The notes under the pieces were generated by a model, which was given only the letters and a program-made list of their open reading frames with translations, ran no database searches and was not told where the DNA came from. DNA of 64,000 bases from Streptomyces lacrimifluminis (GTDB taxonomy: Bacteria; Actinomycetota; Actinomycetes; Streptomycetales; Streptomycetaceae), in assembly GCF_014646095.1 (NCBI RefSeq), contig NZ_BMMU01000001.1:248001-312000 (forward strand), read 5' to 3'. The translations under genes and the position numbers were made by a program. Shown piece by piece: positions 44,814-54,148 of this stretch (its first letter is position 1; every line of letters begins with the position of its first letter).

Positions 44814-45461
44814 CTATTTCGTCGGCTTCTTGCCGGTCACGCCCAGATGGACCAACTGGGCCAGGTTCGGCTTCAGTTCGGCCTGCTTCACACCCCAGGT
44901 CTGGAAGCCTCTCTGGTGCGAGGCCACCGCCGCGAGCATCGCGACGAGGGAACCGGCCATGGCGGCGGGGCTGACGTCCTTGTCGACCCTGCCCTTGGCC
45001 TGGAGCTCTGTGACGGTGTCCGTAAGGGAGTTGGTCACGGAGTTGAGGATCTTCATGCGGATCTTGTAGAACCGCTTGTCGCCCTCGGCGGCGCCCAGGT
45101 CGACGACCCTGAGGATCGCGTCGTTGCGCCGCCAGAACTCCAGGAAGCCGTCGACGAGTTCCTGGGCGGTCTGCCAGCCGGCCTTGCCGACCCACGACCG
45201 GCCCGCGAGCAGCTGGGTCAACCCGGCGCCCTCGGTGGCCATTTGCTCGGCGATCTCCAGGACGGCGCCTTCGACGTCCGGGAAGTACTGGTAGAAGGTG
45301 GCGGGCGAAGTCCCCGCCTTCCGGGCGACATCGATGACTTTGACGTCCCGGTAAGGGGAGGAGCTGAGCATCTCGCTGAGGCAGTCGAGCAGCTTCTGCC
45401 GGGTCGCCTGCCCACGCCGACCGGCCACACGGCCGTCGACGGTACGCACTTGTCCTGTCAT
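44814..45461 (-). CDS. TetR-family regulator, candidate controller of the acyl-CoA regulon
   Basis: A 215-residue TetR protein with N-terminal HTH (about 15-65; RRGQATRQKLLDCLSEMLSS, VKVIDVARKAGTSPATFYQY, FPDVEGAVLEIA) and a helical ligand domain. The RKAGTSPATFYQYF recognition helix is canonical. It is the only TetR gene within the acyl-CoA section, convergent with the dehydrogenase/F420 operon, so it is the best candidate to bind the eight CTGACGG...CCGTCAG sites. The effector is probably an acyl-CoA. TGACGTCAG, a half-like match, overlaps its own start region. Confidence 0.85.
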   Translation of the reverse strand: MTGQVRTVDGRVAGRRGQATRQKLLDCLSEMLSSSPYRDVKVIDVARKAGTSPATFYQYFPDVEGAVLEIAEQMATEGAGLTQLLAGRSWVGKAGWQTAQELVDGFLEFWRRNDAILRVVDLGAAEGDKRFYKIRMKILNSVTNSLTDTVTELQAKGRVDKDVSPAAMAGSLVAMLAAVASHQRGFQTWGVKQAELKPNLAQLVHLGVTGKKPTK

Positions 45462-45630
45462 GACGTCAGCTTACCGAGGGGTGATCGGAGCGCGATTCGG
45501 CCGACTGCAAATGGGGTGCGTACGAGGTGAGAGGGCGTCCGGAGGGCGGTGAGAGGCGGCTGTGCCTGGTCCCGCGCCCGGATCCCGCGCCTGCTCTGCG
45601 GGATGGGTGAAGGACCGTTAACTTGACGGT

Positions 45631-46350
45631 ATGGCCGAAAACAGGGCATCCGCCCGTACAGAGGGCGTCCCCTGCTGGGTGGACGCCCAGCTGCCCGACG
45701 TCGAGGCGGGCAAGCGTTTCTACGGTGAGCTCTTCGGGTGGACCTTCCGGGAGAAGGACGGCCTCGTGCACGCCCTGTGCGACGGCGAACCCGTCGCCTC
45801 CCTCGCGCACAAGGCCGACGGCCGGATGCCCACCGTCTGGACGGTGTACTTCGCCACCCCGCACGTCCATGCCCTCGTCGCCCGGATCCACGCGGCCGGC
45901 GGACAGGTGATCACCGCGCCGGTTCCCGTGGGCGAACTGGGCACGACGGCGCTGGCCACCGACCCCGAGGGGGCCGTGTTCGGCCTCTGGCAGGCCGGTA
46001 CGCACACCGGATTCGGCCGCCGCCACGAGCCCGGCACCTTCGCCTGGGCCGAGCTGTACGCCCGGGACACGGCGGTGGCCAACGCCTTCTACGGCAACCT
46101 CTTCCGCGACGCCCTCTTCGGACCCGGCGCGGCCCCCGACTTCGGCCGGGCCGCCGTCTCGGAGGTGTTCCCGGCCGAGATGCCCCCGCATTTCGTGGTC
46201 CATTTCGCCGTCGAGGACCTGGAGGCGGCGCTCGGGACGGTGAACCGGCTCGGCGGTCGTGTCCAGGCACCGCCCTTCGACACTTCGTACGGGAATGTGG
46301 CGGTCGTCACGGACAATCAGGGAGCGTCGTTCGCACTCCTCCGAAAATGA
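45631..46350 (+). CDS. Two-domain VOC (glyoxalase-fold) protein
   Basis: A 239-residue protein with two VOC domains (about 12-118 and 128-238), as in CFP32-like proteins. The first starts VPCWVDAQLPDVEAGKRFYG, the second FAWAELYARDTAVANAFYGN; each ends with GAVFGLWQ or GASFALLRK. VOC proteins are metal-dependent isomerases, dioxygenases or binding/resistance proteins; catalytic metal ligands are not clearly complete. It stands alone, 240 nt upstream of afsK, with which it may be syntenic. Confidence 0.85.
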   Translation: MAENRASARTEGVPCWVDAQLPDVEAGKRFYGELFGWTFREKDGLVHALCDGEPVASLAHKADGRMPTVWTVYFATPHVHALVARIHAAGGQVITAPVPVGELGTTALATDPEGAVFGLWQAGTHTGFGRRHEPGTFAWAELYARDTAVANAFYGNLFRDALFGPGAAPDFGRAAVSEVFPAEMPPHFVVHFAVEDLEAALGTVNRLGGRVQAPPFDTSYGNVAVVTDNQGASFALLRK

Positions 46351-46590
46351 GCGCCCATCAGCCCCAATGAGCTGCCGGGAACGGCTTCGATCCGGCGCCG
46401 AGGCGCCCGCGGGGCGGAGTTTTGTGGCGGATTGGGTGGAGACATCCAGTTTCGTATCCGAGTTCGCAACCTGTGCCCCGGCCAGGAAGAATCGGGGTGC
46501 GTGCCGCCAACGCGGTGGCGGTGGTGAGACGCTGCACGAGGTCGCGTACATATGTGGGTGACGCGGCTCGTACGGGGAGGTGGCAGGCAA

Positions 46591-48975
46591 GTGGTGGATC
46601 CGCTGACGCAGCACGATCCGCGGCGTATCGGGCCGTTCGAGGTGCTGGGGCGGCTGGGCGCCGGCGGCATGGGGCTGGTCTATCTCGCGCGCTCGGCCTC
46701 CGGTCGCCGCGTGGCGATCAAGACGGTCCGGACGGAGCTCGCCGAGGACCAGCTGTTCCGGGTCCGCTTCACCCGTGAGGTGGAGGCGGCGCGGGCCGTC
46801 TCCGGCTTCTACACGGCCGCCGTCGTCGACGCCGATCCGCGTGCCGCCGTACCGTGGCTGGCCACCGCGTACGTCCCCGCGCCCTCCCTCGAAGAGATAG
46901 TGAACGAGTGCGGGCCGATGCCGGCCCAGGCGGTGCGCTGGCTCGCGGCGGGTGTCGCGGAGGCGCTGCAGTCCATCCACGGCGCGGGCCTGGTCCACCG
47001 TGACCTGAAGCCGTCGAACGTGCTCGTGGTCGAGGACGGTCCCCGGGTCATCGACTTCGGTATCGCGTCTGGCGTCTCGAACACACGTTTGACGATGACG
47101 AACGTCGCCGTCGGTACGCCCGCCTACATGTCGCCCGAACAGGCGAAGGACTCGCGCAGTGTGACCGGCGCCAGCGACGTGTTCTCGCTCGGCTCGATGC
47201 TCGTCTTCGCGGCCACCGGCCACGCCCCCTTCCACGGCGCGAACCCCGTGGAGACGGTCTTCATGCTGCTGCGGGAGGGCCCGGACCTCGAAGGCCTGCC
47301 GGACGAACTCCGCCCCCTCATCGAGTCCTTGATGCAGATGGAGGCGACCAGCCGCCCCAACCCCGCCGACCTCCAGGCCCAGCTGGCCCCCCACCTCTTC
47401 GGCTCCGGCTCCGACGACAGCGGTACGGCGTCCGCGTGGCTGCCCGAGCACGCGGTGACCCTCATCGAGGCGCGGCGCGGCGGACGCCCCGCGCCGAAGC
47501 CGCCGTCCTCCGGGGGCCGCAGCCGCGGCAGACCGGCGATCCCGCCCCCACCGGCCCATGATCCGGCGCCGGGCTTCGGACGCGGCCCGGGACCGGGTCT
47601 CGTACCCGGGCCCATGCCGTCCGCCCTGCCGACCGGAGCGCCCGACACCGGCCCCGTGCGGCTGGCCGGCGCCCCCGTGCCCATCGGCCCCGGTCCCCGC
47701 GTCGCCGACGCCAGGGCCGCCGCCGTGCAGGCGCCCCCTCCGGAGGCCGGCCTCGTCGCCTCCTGGTCGCGTGCGCGTCCCGGCGTCAACGGCGCCGACC
47801 CCAACCCCGTGCCGGTCGCGCCGCAGCTGCCCCCGGAGTCCCCGGCGGGGTGGCGCCCCTGGCGTTTCCGTATGTCGAACGACGTCTGGGGCACCCCGTC
47901 CGTCGCCGGCGACCTGGTCTACGTCACCTCCTTCGAGGTGCACGCCCTCGACGTGATGACGGGCCGCCGCCGCTTCAAGACGAGGGACGTCGCCTGGTCG
48001 ATGGCGGTCGCGGACGGCCGTATCCACGCCTCCGACGGACCGACCCTGTTCGCGCTGGACGCCCGCGAGGGCATGGACCTGTGGCGCCTGTCCACGGACG
48101 CCTGGGTGTACTCCCTGAAGGCCGACCGGGGCACGGTCGTCACCGGTACGCGCGGTGGCGGCGTCCAGGGCTGGGACGCGGCGACCGGCCGGAAGCTGTG
48201 GGAGCACGGCGGTGCCCAGACGGACTTCGAGTCCCCGGAGGCCGGGCCCCAGGTCCACGAGGGCACGGTGTTCGTGTGGCAGGACGCGCGACTGCGCGCC
48301 CTGGACGCCCGTACGGGTGACGAGCGCTGGTCCTACCCGATCGGCGACGCCGCCTCCTGCGGCGGAGTCCCGGTGCGGCTGACCCCGGGCCCCGACGGCC
48401 AGGTGTACGTATCCGCCGGCACCCGCGTCCTGGCGATCGACGTGGCCGGCGGCCACGTCCGCTGGCACTTCGAGGCGCCGGCGGTCTTCCTCTCGCCGCC
48501 CACCTTCGCGCCCGGCCCGGCGGTCACGGGCGGCGGCGTCTACCTCGCCGACTACCTCGGCACGGTCTACGCCCTCGACGCGGCCGACGGACGGGACAGA
48601 TGGCGGATCGCGACGGAGTCGCGCGCCTCGGTCGAACCGGTACTGGTGGCGGCGGGACACGTCCACGTGGGCAGCGGCAAGGGCCTCTACACGCTCGACG
48701 CGGTCACCGGCACCCCCAAGTGGCGCTTCCAGGCGGGCGGCGACATCGTCGGCGCCCCGGCGGTGGCCGAGGGCCGCATCCACTTCGGCTCGACGGACCA
48801 CCTCCTGTACACCCTGAAGGCCGACGACGGCCGCCTCAGATGGAAACTGGCGACCGGCGGCGAGATCACAGGCGCCCCCGTGGTCAAGGACGGCGTCGTG
48901 TACGCGTGCAGCAAGGACCGGTGCGTGTACGCGCTGGACGCGGAGAAGGGGACCGGGACGGCTCGGACCGGGTGA
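46591..48975 (+). CDS. afsK: Serine/threonine protein kinase AfsK with C-terminal PQQ-type repeats
   Basis: A 794-residue kinase. The kinase domain (14-280) has GAGGMG (23-28), Lys44, HRDLKPSN (136-143), DFG (155-157) and the activation loop with Thr168, the autophosphorylation site reported for S. coelicolor AfsK; this numbering supports the GTG at 46591 (GGGGAGG upstream) over an earlier ATG. A Pro/Gly-rich linker (about 290-430) leads to a PQQ-like beta-propeller (about 440-790; repeats like [14 protein letters not shown] and [15 protein letters not shown]). AfsK phosphorylates AfsR to control secondary metabolism and DivIVA at hyphal tips. The afsR/afsS genes are not adjacent here. Confidence 0.95.
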   Translation: MVDPLTQHDPRRIGPFEVLGRLGAGGMGLVYLARSASGRRVAIKTVRTELAEDQLFRVRFTREVEAARAVSGFYTAAVVDADPRAAVPWLATAYVPAPSLEEIVNECGPMPAQAVRWLAAGVAEALQSIHGAGLVHRDLKPSNVLVVEDGPRVIDFGIASGVSNTRLTMTNVAVGTPAYMSPEQAKDSRSVTGASDVFSLGSMLVFAATGHAPFHGANPVETVFMLLREGPDLEGLPDELRPLIESLMQMEATSRPNPADLQAQLAPHLFGSGSDDSGTASAWLPEHAVTLIEARRGGRPAPKPPSSGGRSRGRPAIPPPPAHDPAPGFGRGPGPGLVPGPMPSALPTGAPDTGPVRLAGAPVPIGPGPRVADARAAAVQAPPPEAGLVASWSRARPGVNGADPNPVPVAPQLPPESPAGWRPWRFRMSNDVWGTPSVAGDLVYVTSFEVHALDVMTGRRRFKTRDVAWSMAVADGRIHASDGPTLFALDAREGMDLWRLSTDAWVYSLKADRGTVVTGTRGGGVQGWDAATGRKLWEHGGAQTDFESPEAGPQVHEGTVFVWQDARLRALDARTGDERWSYPIGDAASCGGVPVRLTPGPDGQVYVSAGTRVLAIDVAGGHVRWHFEAPAVFLSPPTFAPGPAVTGGGVYLADYLGTVYALDAADGRDRWRIATESRASVEPVLVAAGHVHVGSGKGLYTLDAVTGTPKWRFQAGGDIVGAPAVAEGRIHFGSTDHLLYTLKADDGRLRWKLATGGEITGAPVVKDGVVYACSKDRCVYALDAEKGTGTARTG

Positions 48976-49067
48976 GGGGGGGGCGGCGGTGTTGGCACCG
49001 CCCCCCTGCCACCCGTTCCGCCGGGGGGTGTCGGTGGGTTGTCCGGCTGCGGGTCGGTGGGGGCTTG

Positions 49068-49088
49068 TCGCGCAGTTCCCCGCGCCCC
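49068..49088. repeat. Dispersed Streptomyces intergenic repeat, copy 2
   Basis: The 21-base core beginning TCGCGCAGTTCCCC is identical to that at 23495. Here it forms the left side of the terminator hairpin that follows. Confidence 0.7.
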
Positions 49089-49100
49089 ATAGGGGCGCGG
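49080..49100. terminator. Hairpin between afsK and the ABC exporter genes
   Basis: CCGCGCCCC and GGGGCGCGG form a perfect 9-bp stem around ATA. It follows afsK by about 105 nt and precedes the ABC operon, consistent with a terminator. Confidence 0.65.
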
Positions 49101-49176
49101 TCCCGCGGACCCGGTTCCAGGGTGCTGAAACCATCGTGAAACCGCGCTGAATGCGGCCTGCCGCAGTCTCTGCGGC

Positions 49177-50151
49177 ATGACAACGACGACATCGCACTCA
49201 CTCGCCATCGCGGCCAAGGGGCTGCGGAAGGCCTACGGGGACAAGACGGTCCTCGACGGCATCGACCTGGCGGTGCCGACCGGCACGGTCTTCTCCCTGC
49301 TCGGCCCGAACGGCGCGGGCAAGACCACCGCCGTCAAGATCCTCTCCACCCTCGTCACCGCCGACGCCGGCGAACTGCACGTCGGCGGCCACGACCTGGC
49401 CGTAGCCCCGCAGGCCGTACGGGCCGCGATCGGTGTCACCGGGCAGTTCTCCGCCGTCGACGGTCTGATCACGGGCGAGGAGAACATGCTCCTCATGGCG
49501 GACCTGCACCACCTGCCCAGGCAGGAGGGCCGCCGTACCGCCGCCGAACTCCTGGAGCGCTTCGACCTCACCGAGGCCGCGAAGAAGCCCGCCTCCACCT
49601 ACTCCGGCGGGATGAAGCGCCGCCTCGACCTCGCCATGACGCTGGTCGGTGACCCGCGGATCATCTTCCTCGACGAGCCGACCACCGGCCTCGACCCGCG
49701 CAGCCGCCACAACATGTGGGGCATCATCCGCGGGCTCGTCGCCGACGGGGTGAGCGTCTTCCTCACCACCCAGTACCTGGAGGAGGCCGACGAACTCGCC
49801 GACCGCATCGCCGTGTTGCACGACGGCACGATCGCGGCCGAGGGAAGCGCCGAGGAGCTCAAGCGGCTCGTCCCCGGCGGGCACGTCCGGCTCCGCTTCA
49901 CCGACCCGGTCGCCTACCGGTCGGCCGCCGCCGCCCTGCGCGAGGTCACCCGGGACGACGAGGCGCTGACGCTCCAGATCCCCAGCGACGGCAGCCAGCG
50001 CGAGCTGCGCTCCATCCTCGACTGGCTGGACTCGGCCGGCGTCGAGGCGGACGAGCTGACCGTGCACACCCCCGACCTCGACGACGTGTTCTTCGCCCTC
50101 ACCGGCCCCACCACCAGCCAGTCCAGCCAGTCCAAGGAGTCTGTCCGATGA
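49177..50151 (+). CDS. ABC transporter ATP-binding protein (DrrA-type)
   Basis: A 324-residue ATPase. Walker A GPNGAGKTTAVK, Q-loop region, signature TYSGGMKRRLDLAMTL, Walker B RIIFLDEPTTGLDPR and the switch His of FLTTQYLEEADELADR are all present. The C-terminal extension (about 235-315) is typical of daunorubicin-resistance DrrA-like exporters. With the permease that overlaps it by 4 nt it should form a homodimeric-type drug or lipid exporter. Confidence 0.93.
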   Translation: MTTTTSHSLAIAAKGLRKAYGDKTVLDGIDLAVPTGTVFSLLGPNGAGKTTAVKILSTLVTADAGELHVGGHDLAVAPQAVRAAIGVTGQFSAVDGLITGEENMLLMADLHHLPRQEGRRTAAELLERFDLTEAAKKPASTYSGGMKRRLDLAMTLVGDPRIIFLDEPTTGLDPRSRHNMWGIIRGLVADGVSVFLTTQYLEEADELADRIAVLHDGTIAAEGSAEELKRLVPGGHVRLRFTDPVAYRSAAAALREVTRDDEALTLQIPSDGSQRELRSILDWLDSAGVEADELTVHTPDLDDVFFALTGPTTSQSSQSKESVR

Positions 50152-50939
50152 GTGCCCTCTCCCTCGCCGTGCGCGACTCGTCCACGATGCTGCGCCGCAA
50201 CCTGCTGCACGTGCGCCGCTACCCGTCCATGACGCTGAACCTGCTGCTCACGCCGATCATGCTGCTCCTGCTCTTCGTCTACATCTTCGGCGACGTGATG
50301 AGCGCGGGCATCGGTGGTGGCGGCGCCGACCGGTCCGCCTACATCGCCTACATCGTCCCGGGCCTGCTGATGATGACGATCGGCAGCACCGTGATCGGGT
50401 CCGCGATCGCCGTCTCCATGGACATGACCGAGGGCCTCATCGCCCGCTTCCGTACGCTGGCGATCTACCGGGGCTCGCTGCTCGTCGGGCACGTCGTCGG
50501 CGGCGTGTTGCAGGTGCTCGCCAGTCTGGTCCTCGTCGGTGCCGTCGCCGTGGCCATCGGGTTCCGGTCCACGGACGCGACGGCCCTGGAGTGGCTGGCG
50601 GCGTTCGGGCTGCTCACGCTGTTCTCCCTGGCGCTCACCTGGATCGCGGTCGGGATGGGCATGGCCAGTCCCAACCCCGAGGCGGCCAGCAACATGGCGA
50701 TGCCGCTGATCCTTCTCCCGCTCATCTCCAGCGCCTTCATCCCGGCCGACACGATGCCGGGCTGGTTCCAGCCGATCGCCGAGTACCAGCCCTTCACGCC
50801 CGCCATCGAGACCCTGCGCGGACTCCTCCTCGGCACCGAGATCGGCGACAACGGGTGGATCGCGGTCGCCTGGTGCGTCGGCCTGAGCGTGCTCGGCTAC
50901 CGCTGGTCGACCGCGCAGTTCAACCGCGACCCGAAGTAA
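50148..50939 (+). CDS. ABC transporter permease (DrrB-type)
   Basis: A 263-residue membrane protein with six predicted transmembrane segments (first LNLLLTPIMLLLLFVYIFGD) and the ABC-2 signature region SNMAMPLILLPLISSAFIPA, MPGWFQPIAEYQPFTPAIET near the end. Coupled by ATGA overlap to the ATPase. Its 3' end overlaps the convergent BTAD regulator gene by 20 nt, so transcription of the two is opposed. Confidence 0.92.
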   Translation: MSALSLAVRDSSTMLRRNLLHVRRYPSMTLNLLLTPIMLLLLFVYIFGDVMSAGIGGGGADRSAYIAYIVPGLLMMTIGSTVIGSAIAVSMDMTEGLIARFRTLAIYRGSLLVGHVVGGVLQVLASLVLVGAVAVAIGFRSTDATALEWLAAFGLLTLFSLALTWIAVGMGMASPNPEAASNMAMPLILLPLISSAFIPADTMPGWFQPIAEYQPFTPAIETLRGLLLGTEIGDNGWIAVAWCVGLSVLGYRWSTAQFNRDPK

Positions 50940-53900
50940 CCGCCATGACAGCGCGGGCCGCGTCCCGCAACTCGTCCCGCCCCAGGGCGGCGTACTCCGA
51001 CACCGCGTCGGCGTAGGCCGCCCTGGCCGCGTTCCCGGCGGCTCCGACCGCCTGCCGGGCGCGGTCCGCCGACATCGTCGGCTGGAACGAGCGCAGCACC
51101 CGCAGCCGTTCGGCCAGCGCGATCATCCGTCCGGCGGTGGTGTCGCCGGACGCGAGCCCCGCCAGGCCGAGCGCGTGCAGCACCGTCCCGAACACCGGGA
51201 GCTCCATGGGCGTGCCGGACGGACCGGAGAGCAGGGTCCGCAGCCCCTGCCGCAGTCGGTCGACCGGCTCCGCGACGAGTTCGAGACGGCCGGCGTGCGC
51301 GTGCGCCGTCACCGCCACCGCCAGGATCTCCAGCACCCACCGGTCGAAGAAGGGGTCGCCGCCGTGTATCGAGCCGACTGCGGGCAGCGGCTGCACGGCG
51401 CTGCGCCACAGGCCCAGCCCGACCTCCGTCAGTCCGCGGGCGAGCGCGATCTCGGCGCGCCCGAGGAGGTCCATGCCGGAGTCGTCCTGCTGCGTGGTGT
51501 TGGCGCTCTCCGCCTGCCGCAGCCAGTACTCGGCCTCGTCGGGGTCGCCCCGCTGGAGGCAGGCGAGGACGAGGCCCCAGCGGATGCCGATGAGGTCGTG
51601 TTCGTCGCGGAGCCGCCGCAGCGCCTGGAGCGCCGCCTTGAGGTGTCCGTACGCTTCCTCGCCCCGCTCCGTCTGCAAGCACAGCTCGCTCAGCCGGGAG
51701 TGGCCCATGACCTGTAGGAACGGGTTGTCGACCGGCCCCAGTGCGGCGATGATCCGCCGAGCCGAGGCGAGCGCGCGGTCGATGTCGTGCTCCGATTCCC
51801 AGACGTAGGTGGCGACGCACTCGGCGGTGCCGGCGAGCAGCGGCTGCTCGCTGTCGCAGAGCTTCTGAAGCACTTCGTAGTCGGGGGCCAGCATCTCGGG
51901 GACCGCGATCAGCACCAGCGCGATGGCGCGCAGCAGCGTGTCCGGCGGGGCCGAGGGCAGCCGCCTGAGGGTGACGAGCTGGCGTACGACGTGCGGGCCG
52001 TAACCCATGAACAGACTCACTGTGCACAACACCGCGGCGGCGCGGGCGACTTCGACGTGTTCGGGCTCGGGGTAGTAGTGCGACAGCGGCGGGCCGGTGT
52101 CCGCGGCGAGGGCGGCGAGGCGGGGGTAACTGGAACCGATGGACCACAGGGCGGCGAGGACGGCGGTGAGGGCGGCAGTGGTGGGGCTGTCCGTGCAGGC
52201 CAGGGCGTGCCGCAGGGCCAGCACGAGGTTGTCCTGCTCCGCCCTGATCCGCTCCAAATCGGTCAGCGGTTCCGAGCGGAAGAGCCAGTCGTGGTTCGCG
52301 ACCCCGAAGTCCCGCGCCCAGGCGAGGAACCGGTCGACGGCCTCCCCCTCCTCGCCCGCCTCCGCACGCCGGGCTGCGCTGAACTCCCGTACGGTCTCCA
52401 GCATCCGGAACCGAGCACCGGCCGGGGTGTCGGCGACCACGATCAGCGACTGGTCGGCCAACTGCTCCAGCAGGACCAGCGCGTCCTCGCCGAGGACGTG
52501 CTCCGCCGTCTCGCCGGTGAAGCCGCCGGGAAAGACGGACAGCAGGCGCAGCCCCGCCCTGGCCTCCTCGTCGAGGAGGTTCCAGCTCCAGTCCACGACC
52601 GCGTGCAGGGTGCGGTGACGTTCCGGGACGTCCCGCGCCCCGCCGCGCAGCAGCGCGAACCGGTCGCCGAGGCGGCGGGCGATCTCCGGCACGGACAGCA
52701 CCCGTACGCGCGCCGCCGCCAGCTCCACGGCGAGCGGCAGCCCGTCGAGGTGGCGGCACAGCCCGGCCACCGCGTCCGGCGGCAGTTCCACACCGGGCCG
52801 GGCGGCTCTGGCCCGTTGCGTGAACAGCTCGACGGAGGTGGCGAGTTCGAGCTCGGGCAGCGCGTACACCGCCTCCGACGTGAGGCCCAGCGGGGCCCGG
52901 CTGGTGGCGAGCACCCGCAGGTCCTTGGAGGACGAGACCAAGGCCCGTACGAGGGCGGCGGCACCGGCGATGACCTGCTCGCAGTTGTCCAGGACCAGCA
53001 GGGCGGGCCCGGCGCCGAGCACGCCGAGGATGCCGGGCACCGGGTCGCCCGGGGTGTGGCCGCCCATGGCGCCGGGCCGCTTCTCGCCCGCACCGAGTGC
53101 GGAGGCCACCTCGGCGGCCACGTCCGCGTCGGCGGTGACACCGGCGAGCGGCACGAAGTACACCACGCGCTGCTCGGCCCGGCGGCTGACGGCGTGCGCG
53201 AGCCGGGTCTTGCCGAGACCGCCGGGGCCGATGACGGTGACGGCGCGGGAGGCGCGCAGCAGCCGCTCGACCGCCGCGATGTCCTCGTCCCGGCCCAGCA
53301 GCGGGTTCGGCTCGTGCGGCACCCCGTGCCTGACCGTGGGTGCCTCGCCGGACAGCAACTCCTGCTGTACGGACTTGAGTTGAGATCCCGGATCCGTGCC
53401 GAGCGTCTCGCGCAGCCCCCTTCGGTACGCCTCGTACCGCGTCAGCGCGGCCGACGGTCCCGCCGTGGCCGCCTCGGCGCGCAGCAGCTCGGCGAGCACC
53501 TCCTCGTCGCGCGGATGCTCCGAGGCGGCGACGGCCAGCGGCCCGGCGGCCTCCGTGTGCCGTCCCAGTCGGGCGAGCGCGAGCGCCCGCGCGCGGGCAA
53601 GGGTGCCGCGCACGGGGGCGCGCTCGGCGCGCAGCGCGGCCACGGGGTCGTGGATGTCGCCGTCACCGTCCCCGTCCGTGGTCCCCTCCCACAGGGCGAG
53701 CCCGGCCTCGGCGGCGGCCAGTGATCCCGCGTGGTCCCCCGCCCTGGCCCGGTCCGCGCTCGCGGCGGCGTGCAGCAGCAGGGCGGAGGTGTCGACCTGG
53801 TCCTCGGTGAGGGCGAGCCGGTATCCGGACGGCGTGCTGGCGAGGACCTCGGCGCCCAACTGCGCCCGTGCCCTGGACACGAGGACCTGCAACGCCTTGC

Positions 53901-54069
53901 CCGGCCGTTCCGGCAGCTCCTCCGGCCACAGCCCCGCCACCAGCCGCTCGGTGCCGCAGCCGGTGCGCAGATCGCCCGCGAGCAGCGCGAGGAGGGCGCG
54001 CAGGCGGGGTGCGGTGACTTCCTGTCCGCGATAGGCGACACGCGGGAGGAGGGTCAGGTCGGTGGTCAT
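50920..54069 (-). CDS. Large BTAD/NB-ARC (AfsR/SARP-like) regulator
   Basis: A 1049-residue regulator. It has an N-terminal OmpR-type winged helix (about 15-85), a BTAD domain (about 90-250), an NB-ARC/STAND ATPase (about 265-560; Walker A VIGPGGLGKTRLAHAVSRRA, Walker B PALLVLDNCEQVIAGA) and a long TPR-like C-terminal half. This is the large SARP layout. It is not AfsR itself: it lies on the opposite strand, lacks afsS and has a different start. Neighbours (drug exporter, TetX-like oxygenase) suggest control of export or detoxification. Tandem convergent overlap with the exporter could add antisense interference. Confidence 0.9.
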   Translation of the reverse strand: MTTDLTLLPRVAYRGQEVTAPRLRALLALLAGDLRTGCGTERLVAGLWPEELPERPGKALQVLVSRARAQLGAEVLASTPSGYRLALTEDQVDTSALLLHAAASADRARAGDHAGSLAAAEAGLALWEGTTDGDGDGDIHDPVAALRAERAPVRGTLARARALALARLGRHTEAAGPLAVAASEHPRDEEVLAELLRAEAATAGPSAALTRYEAYRRGLRETLGTDPGSQLKSVQQELLSGEAPTVRHGVPHEPNPLLGRDEDIAAVERLLRASRAVTVIGPGGLGKTRLAHAVSRRAEQRVVYFVPLAGVTADADVAAEVASALGAGEKRPGAMGGHTPGDPVPGILGVLGAGPALLVLDNCEQVIAGAAALVRALVSSSKDLRVLATSRAPLGLTSEAVYALPELELATSVELFTQRARAARPGVELPPDAVAGLCRHLDGLPLAVELAAARVRVLSVPEIARRLGDRFALLRGGARDVPERHRTLHAVVDWSWNLLDEEARAGLRLLSVFPGGFTGETAEHVLGEDALVLLEQLADQSLIVVADTPAGARFRMLETVREFSAARRAEAGEEGEAVDRFLAWARDFGVANHDWLFRSEPLTDLERIRAEQDNLVLALRHALACTDSPTTAALTAVLAALWSIGSSYPRLAALAADTGPPLSHYYPEPEHVEVARAAAVLCTVSLFMGYGPHVVRQLVTLRRLPSAPPDTLLRAIALVLIAVPEMLAPDYEVLQKLCDSEQPLLAGTAECVATYVWESEHDIDRALASARRIIAALGPVDNPFLQVMGHSRLSELCLQTERGEEAYGHLKAALQALRRLRDEHDLIGIRWGLVLACLQRGDPDEAEYWLRQAESANTTQQDDSGMDLLGRAEIALARGLTEVGLGLWRSAVQPLPAVGSIHGGDPFFDRWVLEILAVAVTAHAHAGRLELVAEPVDRLRQGLRTLLSGPSGTPMELPVFGTVLHALGLAGLASGDTTAGRMIALAERLRVLRSFQPTMSADRARQAVGAAGNAARAAYADAVSEYAALGRDELRDAARAVMAVTSGRG

Positions 54070-54148
54070 CCGTGCAGCGTAGCCAAGGGGCCGGTCCGCG
54101 GAACTCCTGCTGGGGGCCGAACTCCCGTCGCGTGGGCGGCTGTCGGGG

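Noticed and set aside
45466-49197. A 1243-codon open frame antisense to afsK
   Set aside because: High-GC sequence leaves antisense frames open. The frame has no domain character, while the opposite strand encodes a clear kinase with conserved motifs.
50920-54069. Calling the large BTAD regulator AfsR because afsK is close
   Set aside because: Orientation, neighbours and N-terminal sequence differ from AfsR; many large SARPs share the layout.
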